Assembly: GCA_003013855.2 (NCBI GenBank)
Contig: PVNU02000922.1
Span: 682,001 to 746,000, forward strand
Direction: 5' to 3'
From: Liriodendron chinense
Taxonomy: Eukaryota > Streptophyta > Magnoliopsida > Magnoliales > Magnoliaceae
DNA length: 64,000 nucleotides
In this document: piece after piece, positions 10,099 to 20,747 of the stretch
Numbering within the stretch: the stretch's first letter is position 1
How the letters are laid out: the number at the start of each line of letters is the position of its first letter
Program-made: the position numbers and the translations under genes
Notes under the pieces: model-generated
Told to the model about the DNA's origin: nothing
What the model saw: only the letters and a program-made list of their open reading frames with translations
Databases searched by the model: none

Positions 10099-10719
10099 GG
10101 AAGCGGATTGCCTGGTGTACCCTACACCAGCTAATTTGCTGGTGTGAGTACGTGTCACCTGCAGACGACTTCGTCAGTCCTAGAGCTCCGTGTTCATACC
10201 AACGGTTCAAAGAAAATCAAGATCATGTGGGCCCCAATATGATGTATTTAACATATCTACACCGTCCATCCAGTTTACAAGATCCTTTTAGGGCATGATT
10301 CAAAAAATGAGATATATCCAAATCTCAAGTGGACCACACCACAAAAGGCAGTGGGGACAATGATTTTCACCGTTAAAATATTTCTAGGGCCCACCATGAT
10401 GGTTATTTGCCATCCAAACTGTTCATAAGGTCACATAGACCTGGGTGTATGGTAAAAAAAAATATCAGATTGATCCAAAACTTCTGTGACCACCAAAAAG
10501 GTTTCAATGGTCGACGTTCAATCTCCCACTGCATTCTGTAGTGTGGTCCAATTGATCATTAGATCTGTCCTGTTTTTCTCTTAAACCCTTATAACGATGT
10601 CGCCAAATGGACGAACGGTTTGGATATACCATGAACCTCATCGTGGGGCCCACAGAAATTGGTGACGTCAATACACCAGCGAGCTCGCTGGTGTGCGGTG
10701 CACCAGCTAATCCGCTTCC
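10099..10719. mobile_element. Mutator-like MITE with 9-bp TSD
   Basis: The ends are GGAAGCGG...CCGCTTCC, with inner inverted words 'ctacaccagc/gctggtgtg'. The perfect 9-bp direct repeat GTGAAATGG flanks it at 10090-10098 and 10720-10728, the TSD length expected of Mutator-like elements. The 621-bp interior is non-coding and palindromic, with arms carrying 'tctacaccgtccatcc' and its inverse. A truncated copy of the same subfamily lies at 19326-19901. Confidence 0.9.
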
Positions 10720-10854
10720 GTGAAATGGAAGCTGAACAAGGGCTGGGTAATAATTACTTAGCTTCGTAATTCCCACACATACTCCAAAGGCGGCTGTTGA
10801 TGGGTCTACTTTTTTAACACTAAAATAAGGAAGGTTTGAAATTATGTGGGATCC

Positions 10855-11110
10855 ACTGTTATGTATGTGGCTTATCCACGCCGTCCATCTATTTTACGGG
10901 CTGATTTTAGGACATGAGCCCAAAATTGAGACAGATCTAAAGCTCAAGTTGACCACACCACAAGATAGTAGGTTGAATGCCTACCGTTAAGAATCTTTTA
11001 CGACCACAATTTCCTATGGTCGAATTGGCTTCATTTTTTAGCTCATGTCCTGAAATGTTACGGTAAAATGGATGGACCACGTGGATATGTCAGAGACTTG
11101 ACTCGTCATG
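10855..11110. mobile_element. Degenerate Mutator-like MITE
   Basis: The words 'tatgtatgtggcttatccacgccgtccatc' and 'aagttgaccacaccac' are followed by their inverse counterpart near 11040-11095. Clear termini and a TSD are missing. It is a decayed relative of the element at 10099. Confidence 0.5.
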
Positions 11111-11654
11111 GATAGAAACTTGTGTGTAGATGCATCATGCAAGTATCCCAATGCAGCTAGGGTAATAGAAAATGTGGAAAAATCTAAAGCCAGAAAAAAA
11201 ACACGAAATTCATAGGAAAGGCGTGTAAAACGCCCTAACCGTAAAAGAAATTCATCTTGCTTTTTTATGTTTTTTCTTTTTCTGCTTGGTAACCTGTCTG
11301 TTCATATAATGTCACCCCCATATACTATTGCATTTGTGGGGCTTACGGTATCATGTGCATGTCATCTGACCCATGCATTTAGTGAGCCGCACCATCACCA
11401 TGGGATGCTCCAAAAAAGAAGCCTATCCAACCATTAGGCGGTTCAAATAATATAGGACAGTTTACAACCATCCAACAAATGATAGAAGACAGCTTACAAC
11501 CATCCAAAAACTTTTCACACTGCATAATATCTCACATGATGGTTCTATCATCCTGATGTTTGGAACTTCCAATTTTTATCGTGGGCCCGTCGTACTGGGC
11601 AGTTAGAGTATCAGCCATTGAACAATGCCAGAGTATCAAAGTTTTTCTTTGGTG

Positions 11655-11815
11655 TTAACTTGACTCGTCACGCAGTGCGTAGACTGAGAGTGTGCCGGTG
11701 TTTACTTGACTCTTAACCTGCTGGTATTGACTTGCCCCGTCACGCGGTGTGTAGACCTGCCGGTATCTGCTCGTATATATCGACTTGACTCGTCATGCAG
11801 CGTGTGGACCGGGAG
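11655..11815. repeat. Short direct repeats of CTTGACTCGTCACGC
   Basis: Three diverged copies of 'cttgactcgtcacgcagtg...tagacctg' start near 11660, 11731 and 11783. No gene is visible in 11110-11840. Confidence 0.5.
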
Positions 11816-11839
11816 ACCGCGGAAGGTAGTCGGCCTGTT

Positions 11840-12210
11840 GGGAGCCGTGTTTCCGGGTAACTCTTTAGTGGGTGTTTTCCTAACCGTGGGCCCACCTTTA
11901 TGAATGTGTTGATATCCACGCCGTTCATCAATATTTTCAGATCATTTTATGACATGATACCAATCAATGAGGCATATGCAAATCTCAAGTGGACCACACG
12001 GTTCGAATTGAATGCCCCGCCATTAAAAACTTCTTGGGGGCCACAAGTTTTGGATCAAGCTGATATTTGATTTTCCCCTTTCTCCGTGTTTATGTGGCCT
12101 TCTCGTGAGGTTGATGGAAAATAAATATCATGCTGTTCTTAGGAGGTATCTAATGGTGGGTGTTCACTGATTATTATTACTGTTTCCTTAGTGAGGGTGT
12201 TGCTGAGAAA
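11840..12210. mobile_element. Degenerate Mutator-like MITE
   Basis: It contains 'gtgggcccacctttatgaatgtgttgatatccacgcc', 'aatctcaagtggaccacac' and 'ccattaaaaacttcttggggg', words shared with the other copies of this group. The right arm is weak and no TSD is recognised. The following stretch, 12210-12590, shows no feature. Confidence 0.5.
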
Positions 12211-12689
12211 CAGGCGCGCGCACGTGATCACGTAAGTTAGACCAAAACAAAAAAGAGAACGTTCAAATAAAAGTTCACGTACTCAACCAAAACAAGGGAC
12301 AAGAACAACGAGCGCTAAGTAATCTAATGATAAGGATATTATGGATCTATAATATATGGGCAATCATAAGAAAACCCATGAAGAACCGATTATTGCAACC
12401 ATCAATATTTGTAGATGAATTTAGAACATTAAAAAAATTATATTTAAAATGTCCAGCATTTAACGCTAAAAATCAAAGGTTAGGATAATGGATGAAGTAT
12501 AGCTATGATTTTGGAGATTTTCACCGTCCCAATGTGGGCTGAATTTCCATGGTCGTCATTGCTGTACATTAGCACCAGACATGTTGTGAAGGATGAAATA
12601 CCACCATCTTCAAACTGGGAGCCGATTGGGTGTTATCTACCCTTACTGTAGGGCCCACCTTATGTGTTCTGACTGGCTCAGGAAGCCTG

Positions 12690-13243
12690 CAACTGCTCCT
12701 ACCGCATGGAAGCATCCGATTTCAGCTTGTAGATGGCAAGCTTAACTTTTTTCTCCTCTGGAACATCCATATAGTTGAAGAAATTCTTGACTTTGGCAAG
12801 CCAATCCAGGAATTCCTCAATGAGTAAAAGCCCGTTAAAAGCTGGAAGTTTGGCCTTACCTCTATAACCGTATTCAGCGCGGTCTCCGAGTTCATTTTCG
12901 CCCGTGGGTCGCTATGCAAGGATTCCTACACCTTCCTTGCTATCTTCCGAGTCTTCGGCCTCGGCTTGACGATTGCCCACTCGAAGGGCCTGGCGAAAGA
13001 TCGGGTTGTCCTGAATCGCAACAGCCGGTTGTCGCGCTTCCACTTGCGCCTTGTGTGGAGCCAAAGAAGCGACAATCAGTTCGAGAGACTCTTGCAGCCC
13101 TTGCATAGATGTCTCAAATGAACGCTAGAGAGCTTCCATCTTCTTTGCTAGATAGAGAATCCCCTTATCACCGTCAGCGGGATTGTTGCCTTATCCATCA
13201 CTAAAGCCATCACCCGAGGTTGTTCCTCACTCTGATACCAACT
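12690..13243 (-). pseudogene. Ty3/gypsy gag relic (copy A)
   Basis: On the minus strand, after the primer binding site, comes a broken gag. The N-terminal part is ORF 12912-13106 (QGLQESLELIVASLAPHKAQ... NPIFRQALRVGNRQ). The core then reads LPAFNGLLLIEEFLDWLAKVKNFFNYMDVPEEKKVKL in another frame, typical of plant Ty3 gag, where the domain opens with an F-x-G segment, EEFLDW and Y(M)-x-x-P-E-x-x-K. The sequence is lost before the W-W-x-x-L region, so it is truncated near 12690 and joins an unrelated MITE fragment. The same family is better preserved at 56085-58720. Confidence 0.75.
13230..13240 (-). promoter_or_regulatory. Primer binding site (initiator Met tRNA type)
   Basis: The minus strand reads TGGTATCAGAG, the standard PBS complementary to the 3' end of initiator tRNA-Met. 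It sits 3 nt from an LTR end reading ...TGTGCCA, so the 5' LTR lies at 13244 and above. Confidence 0.75.
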
Positions 13244-13900
13244 TGGCACAGACGTTAGTGAAATGAGATCAAACACCATTTTTCTCATAGGATGAACGAC
13301 TCGAATCCACGGATTTATCGAGAACAATCACTCAATCTTCCTTGATTTCTCAAGGGGCCACTCGAAGAACACGAGTAAAGAGAAGAAATCTCTGACAATT
13401 GTATTAAGAAATAATGAATAATGTTCTAAAACAAAATTAAATAACTATATATATGAATCCAAACCTTAAGCTATGTTACCTAGGTGTCCTAATTGCAAAA
13501 GGAAAGAAATCAACACAAAAATGAAGCAAAATAGTTCGAAATGGAAAGTTCGCGCGAAAAACTATGCGTTTGCCGACCGGTTGGGCACATCCAAAAACCG
13601 TTTAGAGAGTTTAGGTTGTTGGTGCCAGAAATTCGACTGGCCAAGTGACCGGTTGGGGTCGGTCGTCAGTTCTCACGACTGGTTAGGCGACCGGTCGGAT
13701 GGGGTGCAAAACAATCCAAAGAGTTGGACTGCTTACATGCGGAAATTCGGCGAGTCAGTGGACCGATTGGCGCAGGTCTAGGCAGCCAGCGACCGGTCAG
13801 ACGACCGATCGTCAGGGGCTCTTTCTGCACTATCTTTCCATACTTCTAGTCCTTCTTTGTGGTCTTTCTTTGGTCTTTCTTTGGTTCATCTTTAACATGT
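13244..13900 (-). mobile_element. 5' LTR of Ty3 relic A (right end uncertain)
   Basis: The segment next to the PBS shares a word order with 58103-58720: 'cttggcacagacgtta', 'aatccacggat', 'gatttctcaa...ggccactcgaagaacacgag', then several 'gaccggtcg' palindromes. It is cut or blurred at about 13900, where LINE sequence begins. Confidence 0.6.
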
Positions 13901-14750
13901 AGAGATCGGCTACACCCTCTATATCAACTTTTGGAACGAATTCACAGTTGTATCAAGGGGTGGCAGTCCAGATGTTTGTCTCAGGCAGGGAGGGCTCTTC
14001 TCATCAAGCAAGTGTTGTGTAGCGTATCGGTTCATCAACTTGCAGCAACTATGGTTCCCAAAGGCATCCTGCACCAATTGGAGAAGGCATTTGCTGTGTT
14101 TTTCTGGGGGTGGAATGAAGGTAAGCAGAAAACCCACTGGGTGAGTTGGAATAAGATATCGCGTCCCACTGAGGAAGGTGGCCTGGCCGTTAGAAAGCTC
14201 AAAGATGTGAAGAACAATCTCAATCTGAAGTTAGGTTGGTCAGCCCTCTTTGCCCCCATGAAGAGCATGTGGGCAAGGTTAGTTAGGGCCAAATACCTGT
14301 TAGACTTCGTTGACAGTGTCTGGGGCCGCTTTGGCCCTCTCTTGCTCCCCTCTTTGGAAGTCCGTGTGTAGCTGCCTGCCTACGCTGAAAGATCATATTA
14401 GGTGGCTAATAGGCAAAGGTAATTGCAACCTTTGGGCCTCGGCTTGGTCTAGGGTGGTAAAGTTGTTGGATTGGAGCATCGACCCAATTCTTGCTCCCCT
14501 GAGTCAGCTGCAGGTGAAGCATCTGCTGAGCCCAAATGGTATCATGGCTGACTCGCCAGCCATCCATCTCCTCCCCAGCAACGTGCTTAACCAGATTCAA
14601 CTAGAGGGATGTTGTATCAGCGATGAAGAGGACAAATGCATCTGGACCAGAACCCCCTCTGGTGAATTTAGTGTTAAGTCCGCTTTGAATATTTGTAGGG
14701 AGTCGGCTGAGAGGTGTAACTGGTCTTCCTGGGTGTGGAACAACAAGCTG
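13900..14750 (+). pseudogene. LINE ORF2 relic, 5' part (RT C-terminal region)
   Basis: The frame at 13920-14371 reads LYQLLERIHSCIKGWQSRCLSQAGRALLIKQVL...VPKGILHQLEKAFAVFFWGWNE, then HWVSWNKISRPTEEGGLAVRKLKDVKNNLNLKLGWSALF. This is the region after the catalytic RT core in plant L1-type LINEs. A frameshift near 14330 leads into 14310-14750 (WASAWSRVVKLLDW... FSVKSALNICRESAERCNWSSWVWNNKL), the segment before the zf-RVT domain. The endonuclease and RT core are missing, as expected for 5' truncation. At 14750 the LINE is interrupted by a long TG...CA element and continues at 17591. Confidence 0.85.
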
Positions 14751-17585
14751 TGTAACGACCCTAAAATTTCGGTAGGAAAATTTTCTTTTAGGAGCAAAAA
14801 TAGGTTTAGCTAAATAAATTTAAGATGATAAACAAAAGAAAAGCATGGATTGATTGATTAAAGCCCTCTTAAGCGAGAGGGAAGACCAAAGATCGAGTCC
14901 TATCACTAACAAGAATTTAATTTTCTTTTTTTTTTTTGCTCTAAATACGAATTTTGAAATTCAAAATTAATCTTATCTTATCTCAACCAACCCATCTTAT
15001 CCGCAACAAATTCCAACAAACTTCTCTTTAAAAAGAGAAAGAACGAGATGGTATTTCATCCATCGTAAAAGAAAGGAAAGAAAAGGAGAAAGGAAGAGGA
15101 ACGGAGGGATCTTGCGGCTAAATCAAGTAGGTGCTCTTTCTATTTCATTTAAGTAGGCCAGATCCAGCCAATGAACAGGTCGGATCGTCCGTCCGTTAAT
15201 TGTACGGATCTAGGGACCTTATGTTTATCTTAACCCTTGAATATGTGATCGTGATTGATGGGGACCATTTGGGTGGGCCAGGAATCGATCTGGACGGGTC
15301 ATAATGACCATATGGCCAAAATGTACTTGGGCCACAAAATTCAGATCGAATGGACCTTCAGATGGGCCACATCGATTGAATGAATGATAGCCTTTAAAAT
15401 TCATTTATTATTATTTTATTTAATTATTAAATTAATTATGATAAATTATTTTATTCCAAAACATTATTGGGCCACAAGGAGGTGGCAGACCCAATGGTCG
15501 GACCAGATCTCTTGTAAACCATATATATAGTCTAAATAAATAATAATACTAATAATACTAATAATAATAATAAACAAATAAAAAAAAGAAAAGAAAAAAG
15601 GTGGCTGGACGTCCAGCGTTGGACTAAAAAAAATGGTGGCGTGGGGGCCCCCACTCATGGGACCCACCTTGATGTATTTTGTACATCCGCTCCGCCCATT
15701 TATTTCTCCATCTTATTTTAAGACTAGTGTCCGAGTTTGGAGCCAAACTGAGGTCCGAGTGGGCCACACCACCTGAAACAAATCAATGGTGAAAAAATTA
15801 TAAAATAAAAATGAAATTAAAAAGATAGAAATTCTGGGAGTGGACAGCGGTCCACTCGTGAACCCCATTGTGATAAAATCAGTAGATCCAAGCTGACCAT
15901 ATGTTGTATTATAATGTTTTACAGCTTGGGTCCAAAAATCAGATAAATCCGAATCTCAGGTGGCCCACACCACTTAAAATAGTATTGATAACAACACACA
16001 TGGTTGAGGTAGTCCGATTTTGGATTGCTGTCCACTTTTGGGACCCATTTGATGACATTTTAAGAAATTTTCGTCTAATATCTTACTAAATAACTTTTCT
16101 GGTTAATGACCAAAAATGGCCCGTACATGATATTCCAGTGGGCCATACTAAGATAAACAGTGGGGACAACACCTGTCCACTGGTTGGGAGCTTGTGGGCC
16201 CCACTGTGTAGTTTTTGAAAAATCCAATCCACCCAATCTCTGGAGTAATGAATTTTTAGTCTTGTGACAAAAAATCAGCCCAATCGGAGTTCCAGGTGGG
16301 CCATGCCAAGTGAAATAGTGGGGAGGTACGGTATGGATTCTCATAAATGGATCATTTTAGGATATCCCACGACAAAATCCTTGCAAAATATAATCAATCA
16401 TATTTGGTAGTGTACCATTGGGGAACTTGTGACCAAGTATAGGATAACCCACCAGTCAAGTGGGCCGTACCATCAGAAAATAGAAAAAAGGGCCATTCAT
16501 TTTGGAAACATGGGTCACAATAATCAAATCTGGACCGTCCATTAAGGAACTAAAACTCAATAAAATATAATCCAAATTGAAAATAAGTATATTAAGGTTA
16601 GATTGGTGATTTATAAATATAAATTACATTTGTTGTAGATTCAGGACCGATTCTATTCAGGACGTGACACAATTAACAAAGTAATCGCCACTATCAACAG
16701 GTGAGTACATCCCAACACGTTTCCTAGTCATTTTAATTAAGTAAGTTGTGTGATGGATGCAATATGTGATATTGATTGATTCATGCTTGTTTAAATATTA
16801 TTTAAATAATTTCTATTTATAAATGTCATGAAAGATTGTCTCTCAAAATGAGAGATGAAATGTACGGATGTGAATTATTGTATGGTTGTAAATTATTGCA
16901 TGCATTATGAATTATTGTGCCTGGAGTTCGACTCTGGAAGACCGGTAGGTAGTTAAGTACCCGGTTACCCAGGGACCATCCTGGAAGCCCACTAATATGT
17001 AGAAGTCCGCCCTATAAGGAAGGGGGAGCCGATTGATGGGATCCAATCGAAGCAAGTGGAAGACTGAATATATGCCCACTTGATGCATCATTTCATTCAT
17101 TCTTGCATTAATTATATGTTACCTATATTTGATGGCATGTGTTTATCTTGTTTAATTGAAATGCATGTGAACCGTATTGGGTTACTCACTGGGCTTTCCA
17201 GCTGACGTTGTGGATTAAAAATATACAGATGATGTGGACGTCGAACCTTCAGAGAATGCCCCTGATAATGAGATGGGACCACTAGAGGAACCGCATGACT
17301 ATTGGCCTAATTTAACCGAGGAAGAAGTGGCGGCCCTGAACCAAGACGTTTAGACTAGTTTCTTTTATTTTATTATTTTCAATAATTAGTAGACATCTAA
17401 TAAAGTACCAAATGGGTGGACTTAGTTTATGGTTGAATACTTCATAAATAAATGATAACTTAGTATTTCATCATTTTATGCCTCTTAAAGTTGTTTAATG
17501 TTATAAATGCATTTAGTGCACCAGTTATACCCCGTAAACTGGGCCGGAGGGTGCACACTCTAAGTCCAGATTTCGGGGCGTGACA
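14751..17585 (+). mobile_element. Long TG...CA element 1 (solo-LTR-like), 5-bp TSD AGCTG
   Basis: The element begins TGTAACGACCCTAAAATTTCG and ends GATTTCGGGGCGTGACA. AGCTG flanks it at 14746-14750 and 17586-17590, and removing it restores the LINE. It is 2835 bp long with no long ORF. Landmarks in order: a TATA-like TTTAAA at about 15024, a purine-rich leader, a possible splice donor near 15128 (CTAAATCAA/GTAGGTG), a long interior with MITE-like words (acccaccttgatgta, gtgggccacaccac), a second donor-like CAACAG/GTGAGTA at about 16700, an acceptor-like ATATACAG near 17228, and an acidic frame TDDVDVEPSENAPDNE... ending at a stop near 17350. Ends, TSD length and layout match the elements at 43063 and 48241. 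It is probably a solo LTR of a long-LTR Ty3 family. Confidence 0.85.
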
Positions 17586-17590
17586 AGCTG

Positions 17591-18792
17591 CCCTCTAGAG
17601 TCGCAGTCTTTACCTGGAGGCTCATTTTCAGAGCAGTCCCGGTTGATGTGCATGTCCAAGCCAGAGGTGTGTAGCTGGCGTCAAAATGTACATGTTGTTT
17701 CTTGGCCCGTGCTCCTGAGGTGGAATCGTTGGATCATCTCTTCGTAGCAGGGGAGCTCGCCTTCAAGACTTGGAGCCACTTCAGCTCATTGCTGGATATC
17801 TCTCTGATTGAGGTCCAATCTACGTTCAGTCGTGCTATGCAATGGTAGAGTTCAGCGTCATCATCAAATGGCCTGTCCTTGCTGAAGAGTCTTCTCCCAT
17901 GCCTTATTCTTTGGGAGCTCTGGAGGGCCAGAAACTCGAGTAGATTTGAGGGAGTTGTTGTGGATGCCAAGGTATTTATTGCCAGAGTTAGGTGGTGGAT
18001 TTGCCAGATTGCTACGGATCTCCCTCCTTTGAAAGACTCTCGCATCGCCTCGAGTATTGCAATTCAAGTGCTGGGATTGGTGTTTCGCTCCCGAAAGATG
18101 CAGAATTTAGATCTTATCAGGTGGAAGAGACCTGAGCCTGGGTGGGTATAGGTAAATGTTGATGGCTTTTCTAGGGGCAATCCCGGCCTTTCAGGCGGAG
18201 GCAGCATTGGCAGGATTCGGGAGGTGGATTCCTCTTTGCATTTTCCCAGGGCTTTAGGTATGAGCATTCTAGCTGAAGGGGAGGCTTTGCTGGAGGGGCT
18301 TCGAATGGCTGTGGAAAGGGGTTATTCGAATATTATAGTAGAGAGTGATTCCAAGGTCTTGGTGGAGCTCCTCTCCAAGGGGTGCCCCCCTCCTTGGTGT
18401 ATATGGTATAGGTGGGTCAGGATCACTCAGTTGAGGAGGGGGTGTAACATCACCTTTAGGTACTTACCGAGGGGTGCGAATGGGGTGGTGGATGCCTTAG
18501 CCAGGAGGGGTAGCGCTCTCCAAATGATGCAGATCTTTGGTAGGTTCGCTGAACTTCCTGCGAAGATCCGGGGTGAGTTCTTCTTGGACAAGCTAGGCCT
18601 TGCCCAGATGGTTCAGTGACGCGAGCGAGGTGTCTTTATTTTTCTTTCCTTTGCATTAGGCTCATGAAAGGCAGACCGTGAGCTCTTTTTTTGTGGCTCC
18701 GGTTTGCCCGAATCAGCATCAGCCTGCGCGCTGTGTCTAGTGGCTACTGGTTTTATGAATGAAAGCTTCCTTTTTGAAAAAAAAAAAAACTT
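17591..18792 (+). pseudogene. LINE ORF2 relic, 3' part with RNase H domain and poly(A)
   Basis: After the interruption comes a frameshifted zf-RVT region, then an RNase H domain. VNVDGFSRGNPGLSGGG lies just after an in-frame TAG, and 18224-18619 gives EGEALLEGLRMAVERGYSNIIVESDSKVLVELL... FRYLPRGANGVVDALARRG. The four acidic positions expected of this RNase H type (D in VDG, E in EALLEGL, D in ESDS, D in VVDALA) are all present. The ORF stops at 18619. A 3' UTR of about 160 bp follows and ends in an A tract at 18777-18791. RNase H domains are usual in plant L1-type LINEs. The copy is dead because of stops and shifts. Confidence 0.88.
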
Positions 18793-19049
18793 TTGATATG
18801 TGGCCTACCAAACTCACATCTATTTTTGGTCACCAGGATCTTCTAATCTGGGAGCATTTTGGGGTATGATCAGCCAATGGATCCCACACAGGACATATGA
18901 ATCCCATTTTAGGGTACACGCAATTTTTATAGAATTGTAGAGGAACCAGCCTCCGCTATCCTGTAATGTTAATCAGCCGGTGAGCCCCACACAGTAGTAT
19001 TCCAATGATTGTTCAATCAAACAATAGAAAACAAAATGATCATAGCCCA

Positions 19050-20178
19050 CATTCTTATGAAGAAGTGAATTGAGTAGTTGGCACATTTTTCAGACCATGG
19101 CCAAGTCAAGGTGGTGCCCACCACGTTGATGGCACTGATCACCTTTTCCGAGTTTGGATTCTGTACGCTGATTGGGTACTACCCTCACCTGTCCCGAGCT
19201 CGGCACAGGCAGTGGCCCTAATGGGCTACGGTAGTGTATATGGGTTTTATCGACAGTGTTCATCCATTTCACCGCACCATTTGAAGGCATGAGGCCAAAA
19301 CTGAGGTAGATCCAAGTCTCAAATGGTGTGAGTACGTGTCGCCTGCTAACAACTTCGTCAGTCCTGGAGCTCCGTGTTCATACCAACGGTTCAAAGAAAA
19401 TCAAGGTCATGTGGGCCCCAAGATGATGTATTTAACATATCTACACTGTCCATCCAGTTTACAAGATCATTTTAAGGCATGATCCAAAACTTGAGATATA
19501 TCCAAATCTCAAGTGAACCACACCACAAAAGGCAGTCGGGACAATGATTTTCACCGTTAAAACATTGCTAGGGCCCACCATGATGTTTATTTTCCATCCA
19601 AACTGTTCATAAGGTCACATAGACCTGGATGAAGGGTAAAAACAATATAAGATTGATCCAAAACTTTTGTGACCACCAAGAAGGTTTCAATGGTCGACGT
19701 TCAATCTACCACTGCATTTTGCAGTGTGGTACACTTGATCATTGGATCTGTTCTATTTTCGGGTTAAGCCCTTATAATGATGTCGCCAAATGTACGAACA
19801 GTTTGGATACACCACGAACCTCATGGTGGGGCCCATAGAAATTGGTGACGTCAATACACCAGCGAGCTCGCTGGTGTGCGGTGCACCAGCTAATCGGCTT
19901 CCCATTCTTATGAAAAAGTGAATTGACTAGTTGGCACATTTTTCAGACCATGGCCAAGTCAAGGTGGTGCCCACCACGCCGATGGCGCTGATCACCTTTT
20001 CCAAGTTTGGACTCTGTAGGCTAATTGGGTACTACCCTCACCTGTCCCGAGCTCGGCACAGGCAGTGGCTCTAAGGGGTTATGGTAGTGTATATGGGTTT
20101 TATCGAGAGTGTTCATCCATTACACTGCACCATTTGAAGGCATGAGGCCAAAACTGAGGTAGATCCAAGTCTCAAATG
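19050..20178. repeat. Direct duplication (about 275 bp) flanking a truncated MITE
   Basis: The block from 'cattcttatgaagaagtgaattgag' to 'gatccaagtctcaaatgg' occurs at 19050-19325 and again at 19905-20178. Between the copies lies a MITE that lacks its left end (19326-19901). The offset is 855 bp. The block itself is a degenerate member of the Mutator-like MITE group, and its right half continues to about 20480. Confidence 0.85.
19326..19901. mobile_element. Left-truncated copy of the Mutator-like MITE at 10099
   Basis: It starts inside the element at 'gtgtgagtacgtgtcgcctgc' and runs to the right end (gcaccagctaatcggcttcc). It closely follows the copy at 10099-10719. The missing left end coincides with the duplication breakpoint, so it was cut by the duplication rather than transposed in this form. 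Confidence 0.85.
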
Positions 20179-20480
20179 GACTACACAGTGGGGATTAAAT
20201 GCCTACCGTTTAAAACTTCATGGGGACCATAGAAATTTTGTATGAAGATGATTATGTGACCTTATGAAAAGCTTGGATGACAAATAAACATCAGTTGGGC
20301 TCTAAGGAAGGTTTCAATGTTGGGTGTCACGTTTGAGCCCTAAATCTGCCTCATTTTCGGATTCAGTCTTAGATCATAGCCAAAAATAATATGGAAAGAA
20401 ATGGATCGACAATGTAGATAAAACCAATACATCATGGTGGCCCTTCAGAGCCTCTGTCAATGCGGAAGCTCAGGACAAGG
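20179..20480. mobile_element. Right half of a degenerate Mutator-like MITE
   Basis: It contains 'tcatggggaccatagaaattttg', 'gatgacaaataaacatc' and 'aaggtttcaatg', words from the middle and right arm of this MITE group. It ends near 'aaaccaatacatcatggtgg'. Confidence 0.5.
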
Positions 20481-20563
20481 TTAGTGGTACCAAATCCGTG
20501 TTCTTTGATAGAAGTGTTCCTCTCACTCATGCACCCTGTTAACATGCTTATTTTCAGGGAGTC

Positions 20564-20747
20564 CGGATCTTCTGCTTGGTTTAAACAAGATTTTTCTGTT
20601 TTACTATAACCTAATTTGTCCAGCTCAGCACTGACATTGTCAGCATTACTATATTTAATGCAGTCAGTGTTAACAGTGCTGAGCTGGATTATTCAGTCAG
20701 GGTATCGGCAAACATAAAAATCTCGCTGGAGACGAGCAGACAATCCG
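20564..20747. repeat. 184-bp foldback hairpin
   Basis: Perfect 15-nt arms TCCAGCTCAGCACTG (20619-20633) and CAGTGCTGAGCTGGA (20674-20688) lie inside longer imperfect arms that reach CGGATCTTCTGC on the left and its near-inverse on the right. The loop region pairs further (gtcagcatta / taatgcagtcag). It could be a MITE remnant or a small-RNA precursor. No neighbouring gene claims it. Confidence 0.7.

Noticed and set aside
13473..13781. ORF of 102 codons with repeated DRLG
   Set aside because: It comes from 'gaccggttgg' palindromes in the LTR of relic A; the same words occur in other frames in relic B.
16912..17100. ORF of 62 codons on the minus strand in TG...CA element 1
   Set aside because: It has no homologue-like motif and is not kept in elements 2 and 3.
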